45,235 nt of DNA from Actinoplanes sp. TBRC 11911. GTDB taxonomy: Bacteria; Actinomycetota; Actinomycetes; Mycobacteriales; Micromonosporaceae. A program made the translations under genes and the position numbers. Numbering within the stretch: position 1 is the first letter of the stretch; each line of letters opens with the position of its first letter. The notes under the pieces were generated by a model that did no database searches, was not told the origin of the DNA, and worked only from the letters and a program-made list of their open reading frames with translations. This document shows positions 34,814 through 43,059 of this stretch, piece after piece. Location of the stretch: NCBI RefSeq assembly GCF_012933445.1, contig NZ_JABBNC010000055.1, positions 1 through 45,235 on the forward strand. Direction: 5' to 3'.

Positions 34814-36046
34814 ATGTCGTACCCAGTCCAGCCACCGCCGGTCGCCGTGGTGTCACCGCCTTCCCCGGCCGCCCGCCCGCTCGGCGTGACCATCGCCGCC
34901 GTGGTGCTCTGGGTGATGGCCGCGGCCGGCCTGATCTACGCGATCGCGACGCTGGTCGTGGTGCCCGGCACGCTGGACACTTTCCGCGGTGCGGCGGTCG
35001 ACGACCCCAGCGCGTACACGGCGGTGGTCTGGTTAGGGGCCGGCGTCTCGTTGCTGGTCGCGGTCGCCCTGATCGCGCTCTTCCTGGTGCTCGGGCTCGG
35101 GTTACGCCGGGGCAGCGACGTGGCTCGCATCGCCACCCTGATCGTCTGCGGTCTCGGCATCCTGGCCGGGGCCGGCTCGGCGCTGACCGTCACCGCGCAA
35201 CAGGCGGGTGATTCGGTGCCCGGGACGTTGGGCGACCAGCTCTCCGACGCGTACCCGGGCGGCTGGATCGGCACCAACATCAGCGTGGCGGTCGCGCAGA
35301 TCATCGGCTACATCCTGGTCGCCGTGCTGGTCCTGACCGCGCCCCGGGCTTTTTTCCGCGCCTCCTCCGGCCCGCTGGTCATGGCCGGCCCGCGGAATGC
35401 TCCCAACCAGCCCGCGTACGGCATGCCCTACCCCGGCCAGGGATACGCCGCCGGCCCGCCGAGCTATGCCGCCGGCCCACCGGTTCCTCCGGGGTACGGC
35501 CCGCCGGCTCAGCCCAGCCCGCCGGGCTACGGCCAGCCACCGCCGGGATATGGCCCGCAGCCGGGCGCCCCAGCCAACGCGCCGGGGTATGGCCCGCAGC
35601 CGGGCGCAGCAGCGTCCAGCGCGCCCGGGTATGGCCCGCAGCCGGGTCCCTCGCCTTATGCGCCGGGTTATGGCCCACCGCCCGGATATGGGCCGCCACC
35701 GCCCGGATATGGGCCGCCACCGCCCGGATACGCCCCGGGAACCTATCCGCCCGGTGGCGCCTACGCGCCGCCGCCCGGGACCCCCTACATTCCCGCGCCG
35801 CAGCCGGACTCGCCTTTCGCCCGCCCGGCCAGTGTCCCGCCACACCAGTCGTTCGAAGCGCCGGACACACCAGAGGCACCAGAGGCCGCCGCCGCCGCGG
35901 AGCCCGCCGCCGCCGCGGAGCCCGCCGCCGCCGCGGAGCCCGCCGCCGCCGCGGAGCCGGCCGCCGCGTCCGAGACCGCACCCTCCACCGCCGACGGCCC
36001 CACCGCGCCGCCACAGTTCTCGGGAGACGCGTCCACGGAGCGTTAG
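34814..36046 (+). CDS. Second four-helix membrane protein with Pro/Gly/Tyr-rich tail
   Basis: The 410-residue protein starts MSYPVQPPPVAVV and has four helices at about 24-49, 70-96, 103-124 and 151-176. A long cytoplasmic tail of PPGYGPQPG-type repeats follows, then an exact tandem of an 18-base unit (about 35887-35960) encoding AAAAEP blocks. Its layout mirrors the preceding gene, although the helix sequences differ considerably. I see no enzymatic motif. The tail is probably disordered and could bind partners or condense. The ATG is preceded by GGGGAG. Confidence 0.75.
   Translation: MSYPVQPPPVAVVSPPSPAARPLGVTIAAVVLWVMAAAGLIYAIATLVVVPGTLDTFRGAAVDDPSAYTAVVWLGAGVSLLVAVALIALFLVLGLGLRRGSDVARIATLIVCGLGILAGAGSALTVTAQQAGDSVPGTLGDQLSDAYPGGWIGTNISVAVAQIIGYILVAVLVLTAPRAFFRASSGPLVMAGPRNAPNQPAYGMPYPGQGYAAGPPSYAAGPPVPPGYGPPAQPSPPGYGQPPPGYGPQPGAPANAPGYGPQPGAAASSAPGYGPQPGPSPYAPGYGPPPGYGPPPPGYGPPPPGYAPGTYPPGGAYAPPPGTPYIPAPQPDSPFARPASVPPHQSFEAPDTPEAPEAAAAAEPAAAAEPAAAAEPAAAAEPAAASETAPSTADGPTAPPQFSGDASTER
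35887..35962 (+). repeat. 18-bp tandem repeat inside the second four-helix gene
   Basis: About four near-identical copies of an 18-base GCC/GCG-rich unit containing GCGGAGCCC encode Ala-Ala-Ala-Ala-Glu-Pro. The unit is a multiple of three, so copy-number change would keep the frame. Confidence 0.85.
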
Positions 36047-36277
36047 GCCGTTCCATCAAGGCCCGACCCCCACGTGTTCTTCGTCTCACGACCCTTCATG
36101 ATCACGCTCTGCTGCCTCATCGGACGCCCATTGTGGTTTTCGTTTGGCGTCGGGGCTCCGCGTCTCGTACTGTGCAGAGCGCGGTCGTTGCCCGCGTTGC
36201 TCGCCGGTCGCGCGTCCTTGGACGATGAAATTTGGTCACGTCCAGGTCAGAGCCGACTTCGAGACCCCTCATATTGA

Positions 36278-36347
36278 TGGGTATGGGTCACCCGAACGGG
36301 TAAGACTTGATGTCCCTCTATCGGCTGTCCGGATGGACTCATACCCA
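36278..36347. ncRNA. Candidate structured RNA element
   Basis: TGGGTATGGGT at 36278-36288 can pair with ACTCATACCCA at 36337-36347 (11 pairs including one G-U). The enclosed 48 bases contain a further short hairpin ACCCG-AA-CGGGT at 36290-36301. No gene covers it. I recognise no known RNA family, so this is a weak call based on pairing alone. Confidence 0.25.
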
Positions 36348-36990
36348 CCGGTCGGAGAGTGTTTTTCGCTAAGTGGGTAAACGTGGGACAGCGAAATTCA
36401 CAGGACCTTCTCAGTTCCCCGACCGGGTGATCTGTCTCTGCCAGCGCATGTGACGCGGGACATAGGAGCTTTGAGCTGCTTCGATGCCTCTCGGAACGGG
36501 CGAAAGGGACCAGGCGAACCGTAAACTTTGTTTTTAGATCCACCCAATGTCGGGCGTCAATAGTTCCCTTCCTCACCCGAGGGCGAAAGGCTGGTGTTTC
36601 CTTCAAGCCAGTACGCTCTATACATGGAGGCACGCCACGACCTGCGTAAATTCGTCACTGAATTAGCCGTCGCGGAGCGTGGTCCCGTGCTTTCATCGGG
36701 TCGTGGACTTCCGGTGCCGACCGCCTGGTCCGGAAGATCGCGCAGCGTGGCGTGATGACGACGGCGAGGTCGGTGCGGACCGAGCCGAAACGGATCACCG
36801 GCCCGAAACGAACGATGCATTGACAATGCGAGCACCTCACTCCGGGGGCGGGATCGAGGGCTCGACACAGATGGGCAGCGTCCAGACGGCGGCTGAGGCG
36901 TTGCAGAAGGCAGAGACCGAAGTGGTTACCGCGTAAAGGTCGTTCAGGACGGCTCCGGCCGCCCGGCTGATCGACCAAGACGGTGATCGA

Positions 36991-37011
36991 TTTCGGCCTT
37001 CTGGCCTGAAA
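36991..37011. promoter_or_regulatory. Imperfect inverted repeat upstream of arsR, possible operator
   Basis: TTTCGGCC-TTCT-GGCCTGAAA lies 65-85 bases upstream of the ArsR start, where an autoregulatory operator of an ArsR repressor would be expected. One extra T breaks perfect symmetry. Confidence 0.35.
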
Positions 37012-37049
37012 GTCAGCCGGTTCGTTCCTGTTCACATGCAGGAGAATCG

Positions 37050-37100
37050 ATGCAGTTGGTGGAAGGATGGAGATCGTGGGAACTGCGTTGGCGGAAATGA
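37050..37100 (+). CDS. Possible 16-residue leader peptide in front of the ArsR gene
   Basis: ATG at 37050 is preceded by AGGAG at 37040-37044 with ideal five-base spacing, better than any site for the ArsR frame itself. It encodes MQLVEGWRSWELRWRK and stops at TGA 37098-37100. That stop overlaps an in-frame ArsR ATG (37097) as ATGA. Three of 16 residues are Trp and three are Arg. It overlaps the 5' part of the longer ArsR frame in another register. It may couple ArsR translation or sense translation rate. It could also be chance. Confidence 0.35.
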   Translation: MQLVEGWRSWELRWRK

Positions 37101-37444
37101 CAATGCCTCAGATCTCGCCGCTTGCCGGCGAGCCGATCGAACGTGCCGACGCCGAGCGGCTGGCGGGTGTCCTCAAGGCGCTCGCCGACCCGGCCCGGTT
37201 GCGGCTACTGAGCCTTATCCAGTCCGCGACGGACGGCGAGGCGTGTGTTTGCGACCTGACGGCTCCCTTGGGCCTGTCGCAGCCCACCGTGAGTCACCAT
37301 CTGCGGATCCTGACGGAGGCCGGCCTCCTGGAGCGCGAGAAGCGCGGCGTGTGGGCGTACTACCGCCTCGTGCCGACCGCGATCGCGACCATCGCCGACC
37401 TTCTCACGCCGCCGCGCAAGCGGGCGACCAAGAAGGCGCGCTGA
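37076..37444 (+). CDS. ArsR/SmtB-family winged-helix repressor
   Basis: The 122-residue version (MGTALAEMTMPQ) uses GTG 37076, with GGAAGG at a good distance. ATG 37067, 37097 and 37103 are alternatives, and the 37097 one is coupled to a possible leader peptide. The fold shows LAGVLKALADPARLRLLSLI, then the alpha-3 motif EACVCDLT, the recognition helix LSQPTVSHHLRILTEAGLL and the wing KRGVWAYYRL. The CVC pair matches the ELCVCDL arsenite/metal site of ArsR-type sensors, so it probably releases DNA on binding arsenite, antimonite or a soft metal. No metal pump gene is adjacent; the next gene is a class II aldolase. Confidence 0.85.
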   Translation: MGTALAEMTMPQISPLAGEPIERADAERLAGVLKALADPARLRLLSLIQSATDGEACVCDLTAPLGLSQPTVSHHLRILTEAGLLEREKRGVWAYYRLVPTAIATIADLLTPPRKRATKKAR

Positions 37445-37457
37445 GCGCTTTAGCAAT

Positions 37458-37493
37458 GCCTGGCGTCACACCGTTGAAGACGTGACGCCAGGC
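37458..37493 (+). terminator. Hairpin after the ArsR gene
   Basis: GCCTGGCGTCA pairs perfectly with TGACGCCAGGC (11 bp, 14-base loop), 14 bases after the stop. There is no T run. It separates the regulator from the aldolase gene. Confidence 0.65.
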
Positions 37494-37540
37494 TGAAGAC
37501 TCCGCCTCCAGTCCCACCCCCAGGACCCGAGGAGTAACGG

Positions 37541-38215
37541 GTGAACTACGTCCACGGCGATCTGCGTGATCAGCTCGCTTTCGTGGGTTTCGACGTGGTC
37601 CAGGCCGGCCTCGTCGTTGGATCCGGCGGCAATCTGTCCGCACGGATCCCGGACGAGGACGCCCTCTGGGTGACCGCCAGCGGTACCTGGCTCGGCCGGC
37701 TCAGCCGGACGACCTTCGCCCCCGTACGGATCTCGGACGGCTCACCCGCGACGATCGGCAGCGTTCCGTTGCCGCGCGTCGAGCCGACCAGTGAGATCGC
37801 TCTGCATCTCGCGTTGTACCGGGCCCGCCCGGACGTCAACGCGGTGATCCATCTGCATCCGCAAACCGCCCTGCTGCTCGATGCTCTGGGCGAGCACATC
37901 CGGATCGTCACCACCGACCACGCCCATTACCTGGGCCGCGTGTCGACGGTGCCGTTCCGGTTGCCCGGGAGCATCGAGGTGGCGGCGCTGACCGCCGCGA
38001 TGGCGGCGGACGGCACCGACTGTCTGGTGCTGAGCCAGCACGGTTGCGTCGTCATGGGCGACTCGATCGAGTTGGCCCACAAGCGGGCTCGTTACCTCGA
38101 AGAGGCCGCACAGCTCACCTACCGCGCACTGGCGGCCGGCCGCCTGGAGAACCTCCGGGACTCCCCCGAAGAGTTTCTCACTCGCCTCTCCGACCCCACG
38201 GCGATCTCGGTCTGA
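37541..38215 (+). CDS. Class II aldolase/adducin-family protein
   Basis: The 224-residue protein matches the fuculose/ribulose-phosphate aldolase family, which uses a zinc ion to cleave sugar phosphates. It has the phosphate-binding motif GSGGNLS at 28-34, the catalytic-type Glu85 in PTSEIALHL, and zinc ligands His104 and His106 in VIHLHPQ and His167 in LSQHGCVV. The site appears complete. The substrate could be fuculose-1-phosphate, 5-methylthioribulose-1-phosphate or another sugar phosphate; no pathway genes are adjacent to decide. The GTG start has GAGGAG upstream. Confidence 0.87.
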   Translation: MNYVHGDLRDQLAFVGFDVVQAGLVVGSGGNLSARIPDEDALWVTASGTWLGRLSRTTFAPVRISDGSPATIGSVPLPRVEPTSEIALHLALYRARPDVNAVIHLHPQTALLLDALGEHIRIVTTDHAHYLGRVSTVPFRLPGSIEVAALTAAMAADGTDCLVLSQHGCVVMGDSIELAHKRARYLEEAAQLTYRALAAGRLENLRDSPEEFLTRLSDPTAISV

Positions 38216-38222
38216 GACACAC

Positions 38223-38258
38223 AAAACCGGCCGGCCCGCACCGGGGCCGGCCGGTTTT
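38223..38258. terminator. Bidirectional terminator, aldolase and DedA genes
   Basis: A 15-bp perfect stem (AAAACCGGCCGGCCC and its complement, six-base loop) with A/T ends gives a U tract in either direction. It lies between the convergent genes, eight bases from each stop. Confidence 0.92.
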
Positions 38259-38266
38259 CGGTGTGG

Positions 38267-39097
38267 TCAGCGAGCCCGATGCGAACGCGGAGGCGTACGC
38301 GGGTCCTCGTCGTCGTGGTGATGCTGGGCGGCGTCGGCCAGGCCGGCGATGCTGGCGGCGGCGACCACCCCGATCGCCGCGGCCGCGTCCGGGTCGTCCG
38401 TGTTGCCCGCGCTGCCCGCCTTCTTCTTCGCCCGGCGCTCGCGCAGGATCTCGATGAAGATCGGCAGCAGCGAGATCAGAATGATCACCGCGACCACCGG
38501 CAGGATGTAGTGGTCGATGTTGTCGCCGATCGCGTCGTAGATCGAGCTGGCCAGCGCGTGCCCGATGATCAGGATGCCGTCGGTCCAGATGATCGCGCCG
38601 ATGACGTTCCACAGCAGGAACTTGCGGGCCGGCATGCCGAGCGTGCCGGCCACCGGGTTGAGGAACGTGCGCACGATCGGGATGAAGCGCGCGAGCAGCA
38701 CGGCCTTCGCCGGGCCGAACTTCTCGAAGTAGTACTCCGCCTTCTCCACGTACTCCCGCTTGAACAGCCGCGAGTCGGGTTTCTCGAACATCCGCCGGCC
38801 ATAGCGCCCGCCGAGCCAGTGGCCCAGCTGCGCGCCGAGGATCGCGCACACCGGAGCGCCGATCAGCAGCCCCACGAACGAGATCTGGGTGCCGTCGCCG
38901 AAGATCTCGTTCGCCACCGGTGAGGCCGCCACGCCGGCCAGGAACAGCAGTGAGTCGCCGGGGAAGAAGAACCCGACGAGCAGGCCGGTCTCGGCGAACA
39001 GGATCGCCCAGACGCCGAACATGCCGAAGGTGTGCAGCAGGTCCTTCGGGTCCAACGGGTTGAGGGCGAGCTGCTCGCCGAGCGCATGCATGTCCAC
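38267..39097 (-). CDS. DedA-family (VTT/SNARE-associated) membrane protein
   Basis: The 276-residue protein is a DedA integral membrane protein, a family linked to phospholipid (undecaprenyl-phosphate or phosphatidylethanolamine) translocation and membrane potential. It has the N-terminal re-entrant block FAETGLLVGFFFPGDSLLFLAG, including the conserved Glu and Pro-Gly-Asp. Other family blocks are GAQLGHWLGGRYG, FEKFGPAKAVLLARFIPIVRTFLNPVAG (the Arg-rich signature) and a last helix near 215-235. The C-terminal tail is long, cytoplasmic and disordered, ending in a His/Asp-rich run. The GTG at 39097 or the ATG at 39091 can start it. Confidence 0.9.
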   Translation of the reverse strand: MDMHALGEQLALNPLDPKDLLHTFGMFGVWAILFAETGLLVGFFFPGDSLLFLAGVAASPVANEIFGDGTQISFVGLLIGAPVCAILGAQLGHWLGGRYGRRMFEKPDSRLFKREYVEKAEYYFEKFGPAKAVLLARFIPIVRTFLNPVAGTLGMPARKFLLWNVIGAIIWTDGILIIGHALASSIYDAIGDNIDHYILPVVAVIILISLLPIFIEILRERRAKKKAGSAGNTDDPDAAAAIGVVAAASIAGLADAAQHHHDDEDPRTPPRSHRAR

Positions 39098-39172
39098 GGT
39101 GAGCCAGGGTACCGGCCCCGACCTATCGGTTGGCTGGACAGTTGCTGTGGACTTGGTTGCCCGGCGAAAGGA

Positions 39173-41665
39173 TCACAGTCGCGGGTCCACCGGCTCGGAT
39201 TCGGTGGCCAGGATCGCGAACACGAGCTCGTGGACCCGCCACAGCGGAGCGCCCTGCGCGACCCGGTCCAGCGCCGCCAGCCCCAGCCCGTGCTCACGCA
39301 GCGCCATGTTGCGCTTGCGGCCCAGGTTGCGCCCGCGCAGCCGGGACAGCTGCTCCGGACGGGTGTACTCGGGACCGTAGATGATCCGCAGGTACTCCCG
39401 CCCACGGCACTTCACGCCCGGCTGCACGAGGCGGCCCGTGCGGTCGGTGACGGCCAGACCGGCGTACGGCTTGACCACCATGCCCTCCCCGCCCGCCGCG
39501 GTGAGCGTGAGCCACCAGTCGGTCGCGGCGGCCTCCGATGCGGTGTCCGCCAGCTCCACGATCATGCGGCGAGTCGGGGTGAACAGCGTGGGATCGGCCG
39601 CCACCAGCCGGTCCGCCAGCGCCAGATGCCAGCCGTGATCCATCTTCGCGTACGAGACCCCGGCCCCGGCCAGCACGGCGAACGGCGCGAGCGTGACCCC
39701 GTCCAGACCGTCGGTCGGCCGCACGTACGCGCGGTAGGCCGCTGAGTATCCGTCGATCTCCGACGAGCGCAGCTCGAGACGGTCGCGCAGTCCGGTGACG
39801 TCCAGCCCGCGGCCGGCCACCCGGTCGAGCACGCCGAGCGCGGCCGGAAGCGCGGCCCGGCCCGCCGCGCCCACCCCGGCGTACCGGTCGCGGATGAGCC
39901 CGCCCGCCTTGGCCGACCAGGGCAGCAGCTCGGTGTCGAGGAGCAGCCAGTCGCTGTCCAGCTCGTCGAACAGCGACCCGGCCGCCGCGCGGACCCGGGT
40001 CAGCAGCTCCCCGTCCATCGGGGCGCCGAAGAACGGCCGGCCGGTACGCGTCCAGATGGCGTCCCCGGCCCCGGAGCGGGACACCCGGACCACCGCTCGC
40101 GAGCCCATGTGCTTCTCTTCGCACACCACCCGGTCGATCCCGGCCGCGCGCAGATCGGCGAAGGCGGACGCGGGGTGCTCCAGATAGCCGTCCAGCGTCG
40201 AGGTCGAGCACGGCGCCATCGTCGGCGGCAGCCACACGAGCGTGGCCGGGTCGAGGGCGAACCGGCTCATCACCTCCAGCGCCGCGGCCGCGTTCTCGGC
40301 CGGGACGGTGATCCGCCCGTACCCGTAGTCGAGGTGCTTCCGGCCGATCACGTCGGCGATGTCGAGTCCCTCGTCCGGCCGTTCGACGACGGTCTCGAGC
40401 GGCCGGACCGGGGCGTAGTACTCCCGCGCGGCCGGCACCGAGACCAGCTCGCGCGACGGCCAGCGCAGCGCGGTGAGCGAACCGCCGAACACGCAACCGG
40501 TGTCCAGGCAGATCGTGTTGTTGATCCACTCCGGCCGCGGCGTCGGGACGTGGCCGTAGACGACCGCCGCCGAGCCGCGGTAGTCGCGCGCCCACGGGTG
40601 ACGCACCGGCAGCCCGTACTCGTCGGTCTCGCCGGTCGTCTCGCCGTAGAGCGCGAAGCTGCGCACCCGCCCGGACGCGCGCCCCTGGTAGGCCTCCTTG
40701 AGCCCGGCGTGCGCGACCACCAGCCGGCCGCCGTCGAGCACGTAGTGGCTGACCAGGCCGTCGATGAAGGCGCGGGCCTCGGCCACGAACGACGCCGGCT
40801 CCCGGTCGAGCTGTTCGAGCGTCTCCGGCAGGCCGTGGGTGAGCTGCACGTTGCGGCCGTTGAGCTTGCGGGCCAGCTTCTGCTCGTGGTTGCCCGGCAC
40901 GCAGATCGCGCTCCCGGCCGCGACCATGCCCATCACCAGGCGCAGCACGCCCGGCGAGTCCGGACCGCGATCGACCAGGTCGCCCAGGAAGATCGCGGTA
41001 CGCCCGTCCGGGTGCACGGCGTTGACCGGCCGCCCGGCCCCGTCGCGGGTCAGGGCGTACCCGAGAGTGCCGAGCAGCGTCTCCAGCTCGGCCCGGCACC
41101 CGTGCACGTCCCCGATGATGTCGAACGGGCCGGTGACCTCGCGCTTGTCGTTGAACAGCTTCTCGTAGCCGACCTCGGCGGCGGCGATCTCCTCCGGACC
41201 ACGCAGCACATGCACCTTGCGGAACCCCTCGCGGCTCAGCGAGCCCAGGGATCGCCGCAGGTCACGGCTCATCCGGGTGAGGACCTGGCGGCCGAAGGTG
41301 CGGTCCGCTCGCGCCTCGGTGCGTTCCCAGGCGAGCGCCTCCGGTACGTCCAGGACGATCGCCACCGGCAGGACGTCGTGCTCGCGGGCCACCTTGACCA
41401 GGCCGGCCCGCGCGTGCGGCTGCAGGTTCGTCGCGTCCACCACGGTCAGCCGGCCCGCCGCGAGCCGCTTGCCGGCCACGTAGTGCAGCACGTCGAACGC
41501 GTCGGCGGACGCGGACTGGTCGTTCTCGTCGTCGGCCACCAGGCCCCGGAAGTAGTCCGAGGACAGCACCTGGGTGGGGGCGAAATGCGTACGGGCGAAG
41601 GTCGACTTGCCGGATCCGGAGATACCGACGAGCGCGACGAGCGAGAGCTCCGGAATCTGGATCAC
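39173..41665 (-). CDS. pnkp: Polynucleotide kinase-phosphatase-ligase Pnkp of the bacterial RNA repair system
   Basis: The 830-residue three-domain protein heals and seals broken RNA with Hen1. The 5'-kinase domain (about 1-175) has the P-loop GISGSGKST at 14-22. The binuclear metallophosphatase domain (about 180-475) has GDVHG at 185-189, GDLVDRG at 228-234 and GNHE at 258-261, plus later His residues. It removes 2',3'-cyclic phosphate and 3'-phosphate. The ligase-like adenylyltransferase domain (about 480-830) has the motif EEKHMGSRAVV with the nucleophile Lys518. The length is close to that of the studied Clostridium thermocellum enzyme. Its ATG overlaps the hen1 stop as ATGA. All key motifs are present. 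Confidence 0.95.
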   Translation of the reverse strand: MIQIPELSLVALVGISGSGKSTFARTHFAPTQVLSSDYFRGLVADDENDQSASADAFDVLHYVAGKRLAAGRLTVVDATNLQPHARAGLVKVAREHDVLPVAIVLDVPEALAWERTEARADRTFGRQVLTRMSRDLRRSLGSLSREGFRKVHVLRGPEEIAAAEVGYEKLFNDKREVTGPFDIIGDVHGCRAELETLLGTLGYALTRDGAGRPVNAVHPDGRTAIFLGDLVDRGPDSPGVLRLVMGMVAAGSAICVPGNHEQKLARKLNGRNVQLTHGLPETLEQLDREPASFVAEARAFIDGLVSHYVLDGGRLVVAHAGLKEAYQGRASGRVRSFALYGETTGETDEYGLPVRHPWARDYRGSAAVVYGHVPTPRPEWINNTICLDTGCVFGGSLTALRWPSRELVSVPAAREYYAPVRPLETVVERPDEGLDIADVIGRKHLDYGYGRITVPAENAAAALEVMSRFALDPATLVWLPPTMAPCSTSTLDGYLEHPASAFADLRAAGIDRVVCEEKHMGSRAVVRVSRSGAGDAIWTRTGRPFFGAPMDGELLTRVRAAAGSLFDELDSDWLLLDTELLPWSAKAGGLIRDRYAGVGAAGRAALPAALGVLDRVAGRGLDVTGLRDRLELRSSEIDGYSAAYRAYVRPTDGLDGVTLAPFAVLAGAGVSYAKMDHGWHLALADRLVAADPTLFTPTRRMIVELADTASEAAATDWWLTLTAAGGEGMVVKPYAGLAVTDRTGRLVQPGVKCRGREYLRIIYGPEYTRPEQLSRLRGRNLGRKRNMALREHGLGLAALDRVAQGAPLWRVHELVFAILATESEPVDPRL

Positions 41666-43014
41666 TGGGCCACCTCGGCGCTTACGGTTCGGAAAAGGGC
41701 GAGCTGCGTCGGTGCGCCGGTGGCCGGGTCGTCCTCACCGACCGGCCGGAACGTCACCTCGTAGCGGTAGCGGGCGGCCACCCGGGACGCCCACGAGCGG
41801 AACTCCGCGCGCGTCCACTCGAAGCGGTGGTCCGAGTGACGCGTCCCGGTCAGCCCTTCGTAGTGCACGTTGTATTCGACGTTCGGCGTGGTCACCACGA
41901 CCGTGGCGGGACGCGCGTGGCCGAAGACCGTCTCCGCCAGCGCCGGCAGCCGCGGCGGGTCGAGGTGTTCGATGACCTCCATGAGCACCGCCGCGTCGTA
42001 GCCGCGCAGGCGGTCGTCGCGGTAGGTGAGCGCGGACTGGAACAGCCGGACCCGGTCGCCCAGCCGTTCCAGGTGGATCCGCCGGGCCGCGATCGCCAGC
42101 GCCCGGGACGACACGTCGGCGCCGACGATCTCGGTGAAGCGCCGGTCCTTGATCAGCGCGGTGAGCAGGGCTCCGCCGCCGCAGCCCAGGTCGAGCACGC
42201 GTGCGGCGCCGGCGTCGGCCAACGCCGTGAGCACGGCGTCCCGGCGGTGCGAAGCCAGGCTGATCTTCCGGGTGACCGGGAGCTCGGCGTCCTCGTCGGT
42301 GGTCTCGTCCCCCTCCAGCAACTGCAGGGCCGTGGTCGCGTACGCCTTCTTGTGCGCCAGGTAGCGGCGGGTGATCAGCACCTTCTCCGGGTGCGCGGCC
42401 AGCCACCCCTCTCCGGAGCGCAGCAGCTTCTCGATCTCGTCGGGCGCCACCCAGTAGTGCTTCGCGTCGTCCAGGACCGGGAGCAGCACGTACAGGTGGT
42501 TGAGGGCGTCGGCGAGGCGTACCGAACCGGAAAGCTGGAGATCGACGTAGCGGCTGTCGCCGCCGATCTGGGGTTCCAGCGGGATCGGGGTGGCGGTGAC
42601 CTGCCAGCCGAGCGGCTCGAACAGCCGGGTGGCCAGCTCGGACGTGCCGCGCAGCACCGGCACCGCGATCTCCAGCGGCAGCGGCGCGGCGGCCAGCTCC
42701 GGACGATCCTTCGAGACGCCCCGCAGCGCACTGCGGAAAACCTTGTTCAGAGCGCTCGCGAGCAGGCTCGACGCGGCGTACGGGCGGTCGTTGACGTACT
42801 GCCCCAGCTCGAATGTGTCCTGCTGCGCGCGCAACCGCTGCGGATCGACGTCCAGCAGCAGGGCGGCCGTGCAACGGTCCGCGGCGGCCTCAGGGTAGAG
42901 GACGTACGCCGTACCGGTGGGCACGTCGAACGAATGCACCCGGTCCGGGTGCTTGACCAGCAGATACCCCAGGTCGGTGGCCGGCCGGTGGGTGGTGGAA
43001 ACCGTGAGCAGCAC
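41662..43014 (-). CDS. hen1: 3'-terminal RNA ribose 2'-O-methyltransferase Hen1
   Basis: The 450-residue protein has the bacterial Hen1 layout. The N-terminal half (about 1-245) activates Pnkp ligase in studied systems. The C-terminal methyltransferase has the SAM motif DLGCGGG at 275-281 and the metal-binding EVIEH (Glu346, Glu349, His350) with His396 in SDHRFEW, the set that distinguishes Hen1 from other methyltransferases. It methylates the 2'-OH at the break before sealing, so the repaired RNA cannot be cut there again. The GTG start lies 45 bases downstream of the acidic small gene on the same strand. Translation is coupled to pnkp. Confidence 0.95.
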   Translation of the reverse strand: MLLTVSTTHRPATDLGYLLVKHPDRVHSFDVPTGTAYVLYPEAAADRCTAALLLDVDPQRLRAQQDTFELGQYVNDRPYAASSLLASALNKVFRSALRGVSKDRPELAAAPLPLEIAVPVLRGTSELATRLFEPLGWQVTATPIPLEPQIGGDSRYVDLQLSGSVRLADALNHLYVLLPVLDDAKHYWVAPDEIEKLLRSGEGWLAAHPEKVLITRRYLAHKKAYATTALQLLEGDETTDEDAELPVTRKISLASHRRDAVLTALADAGAARVLDLGCGGGALLTALIKDRRFTEIVGADVSSRALAIAARRIHLERLGDRVRLFQSALTYRDDRLRGYDAAVLMEVIEHLDPPRLPALAETVFGHARPATVVVTTPNVEYNVHYEGLTGTRHSDHRFEWTRAEFRSWASRVAARYRYEVTFRPVGEDDPATGAPTQLALFRTVSAEVAQ

Positions 43015-43059
43015 GCCCGTAATGATCGGACCTGGCCGCCTCGGAAAGCGAACGAATTG

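Larger units (their letters stand above)
36047..37049. other. 1-kb region without a convincing gene, less GC-rich
   Basis: Several short frames are open on both strands (for example minus 36247-36633 and 36655-37035). They overlap, lack ribosome-binding sites and have irregular compositions, so I call none of them. Base composition is clearly less GC-rich than in neighbouring genes. There is a strong long-range pairing at 36278-36347, and an imperfect inverted repeat TTTCGGCC-TTCT-GGCCTGAAA at 36991-37011 just upstream of the ArsR gene. A decayed gene, a non-coding RNA or long regulatory leaders are all possible. Confidence 0.5.

Noticed and set aside
36247..37035. Minus-strand frames of about 100-130 codons in the gene-poor kilobase
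   Set aside because: They overlap each other, lack ribosome-binding sites and show no coding-type base periodicity that I can judge. I keep the region as unassigned.
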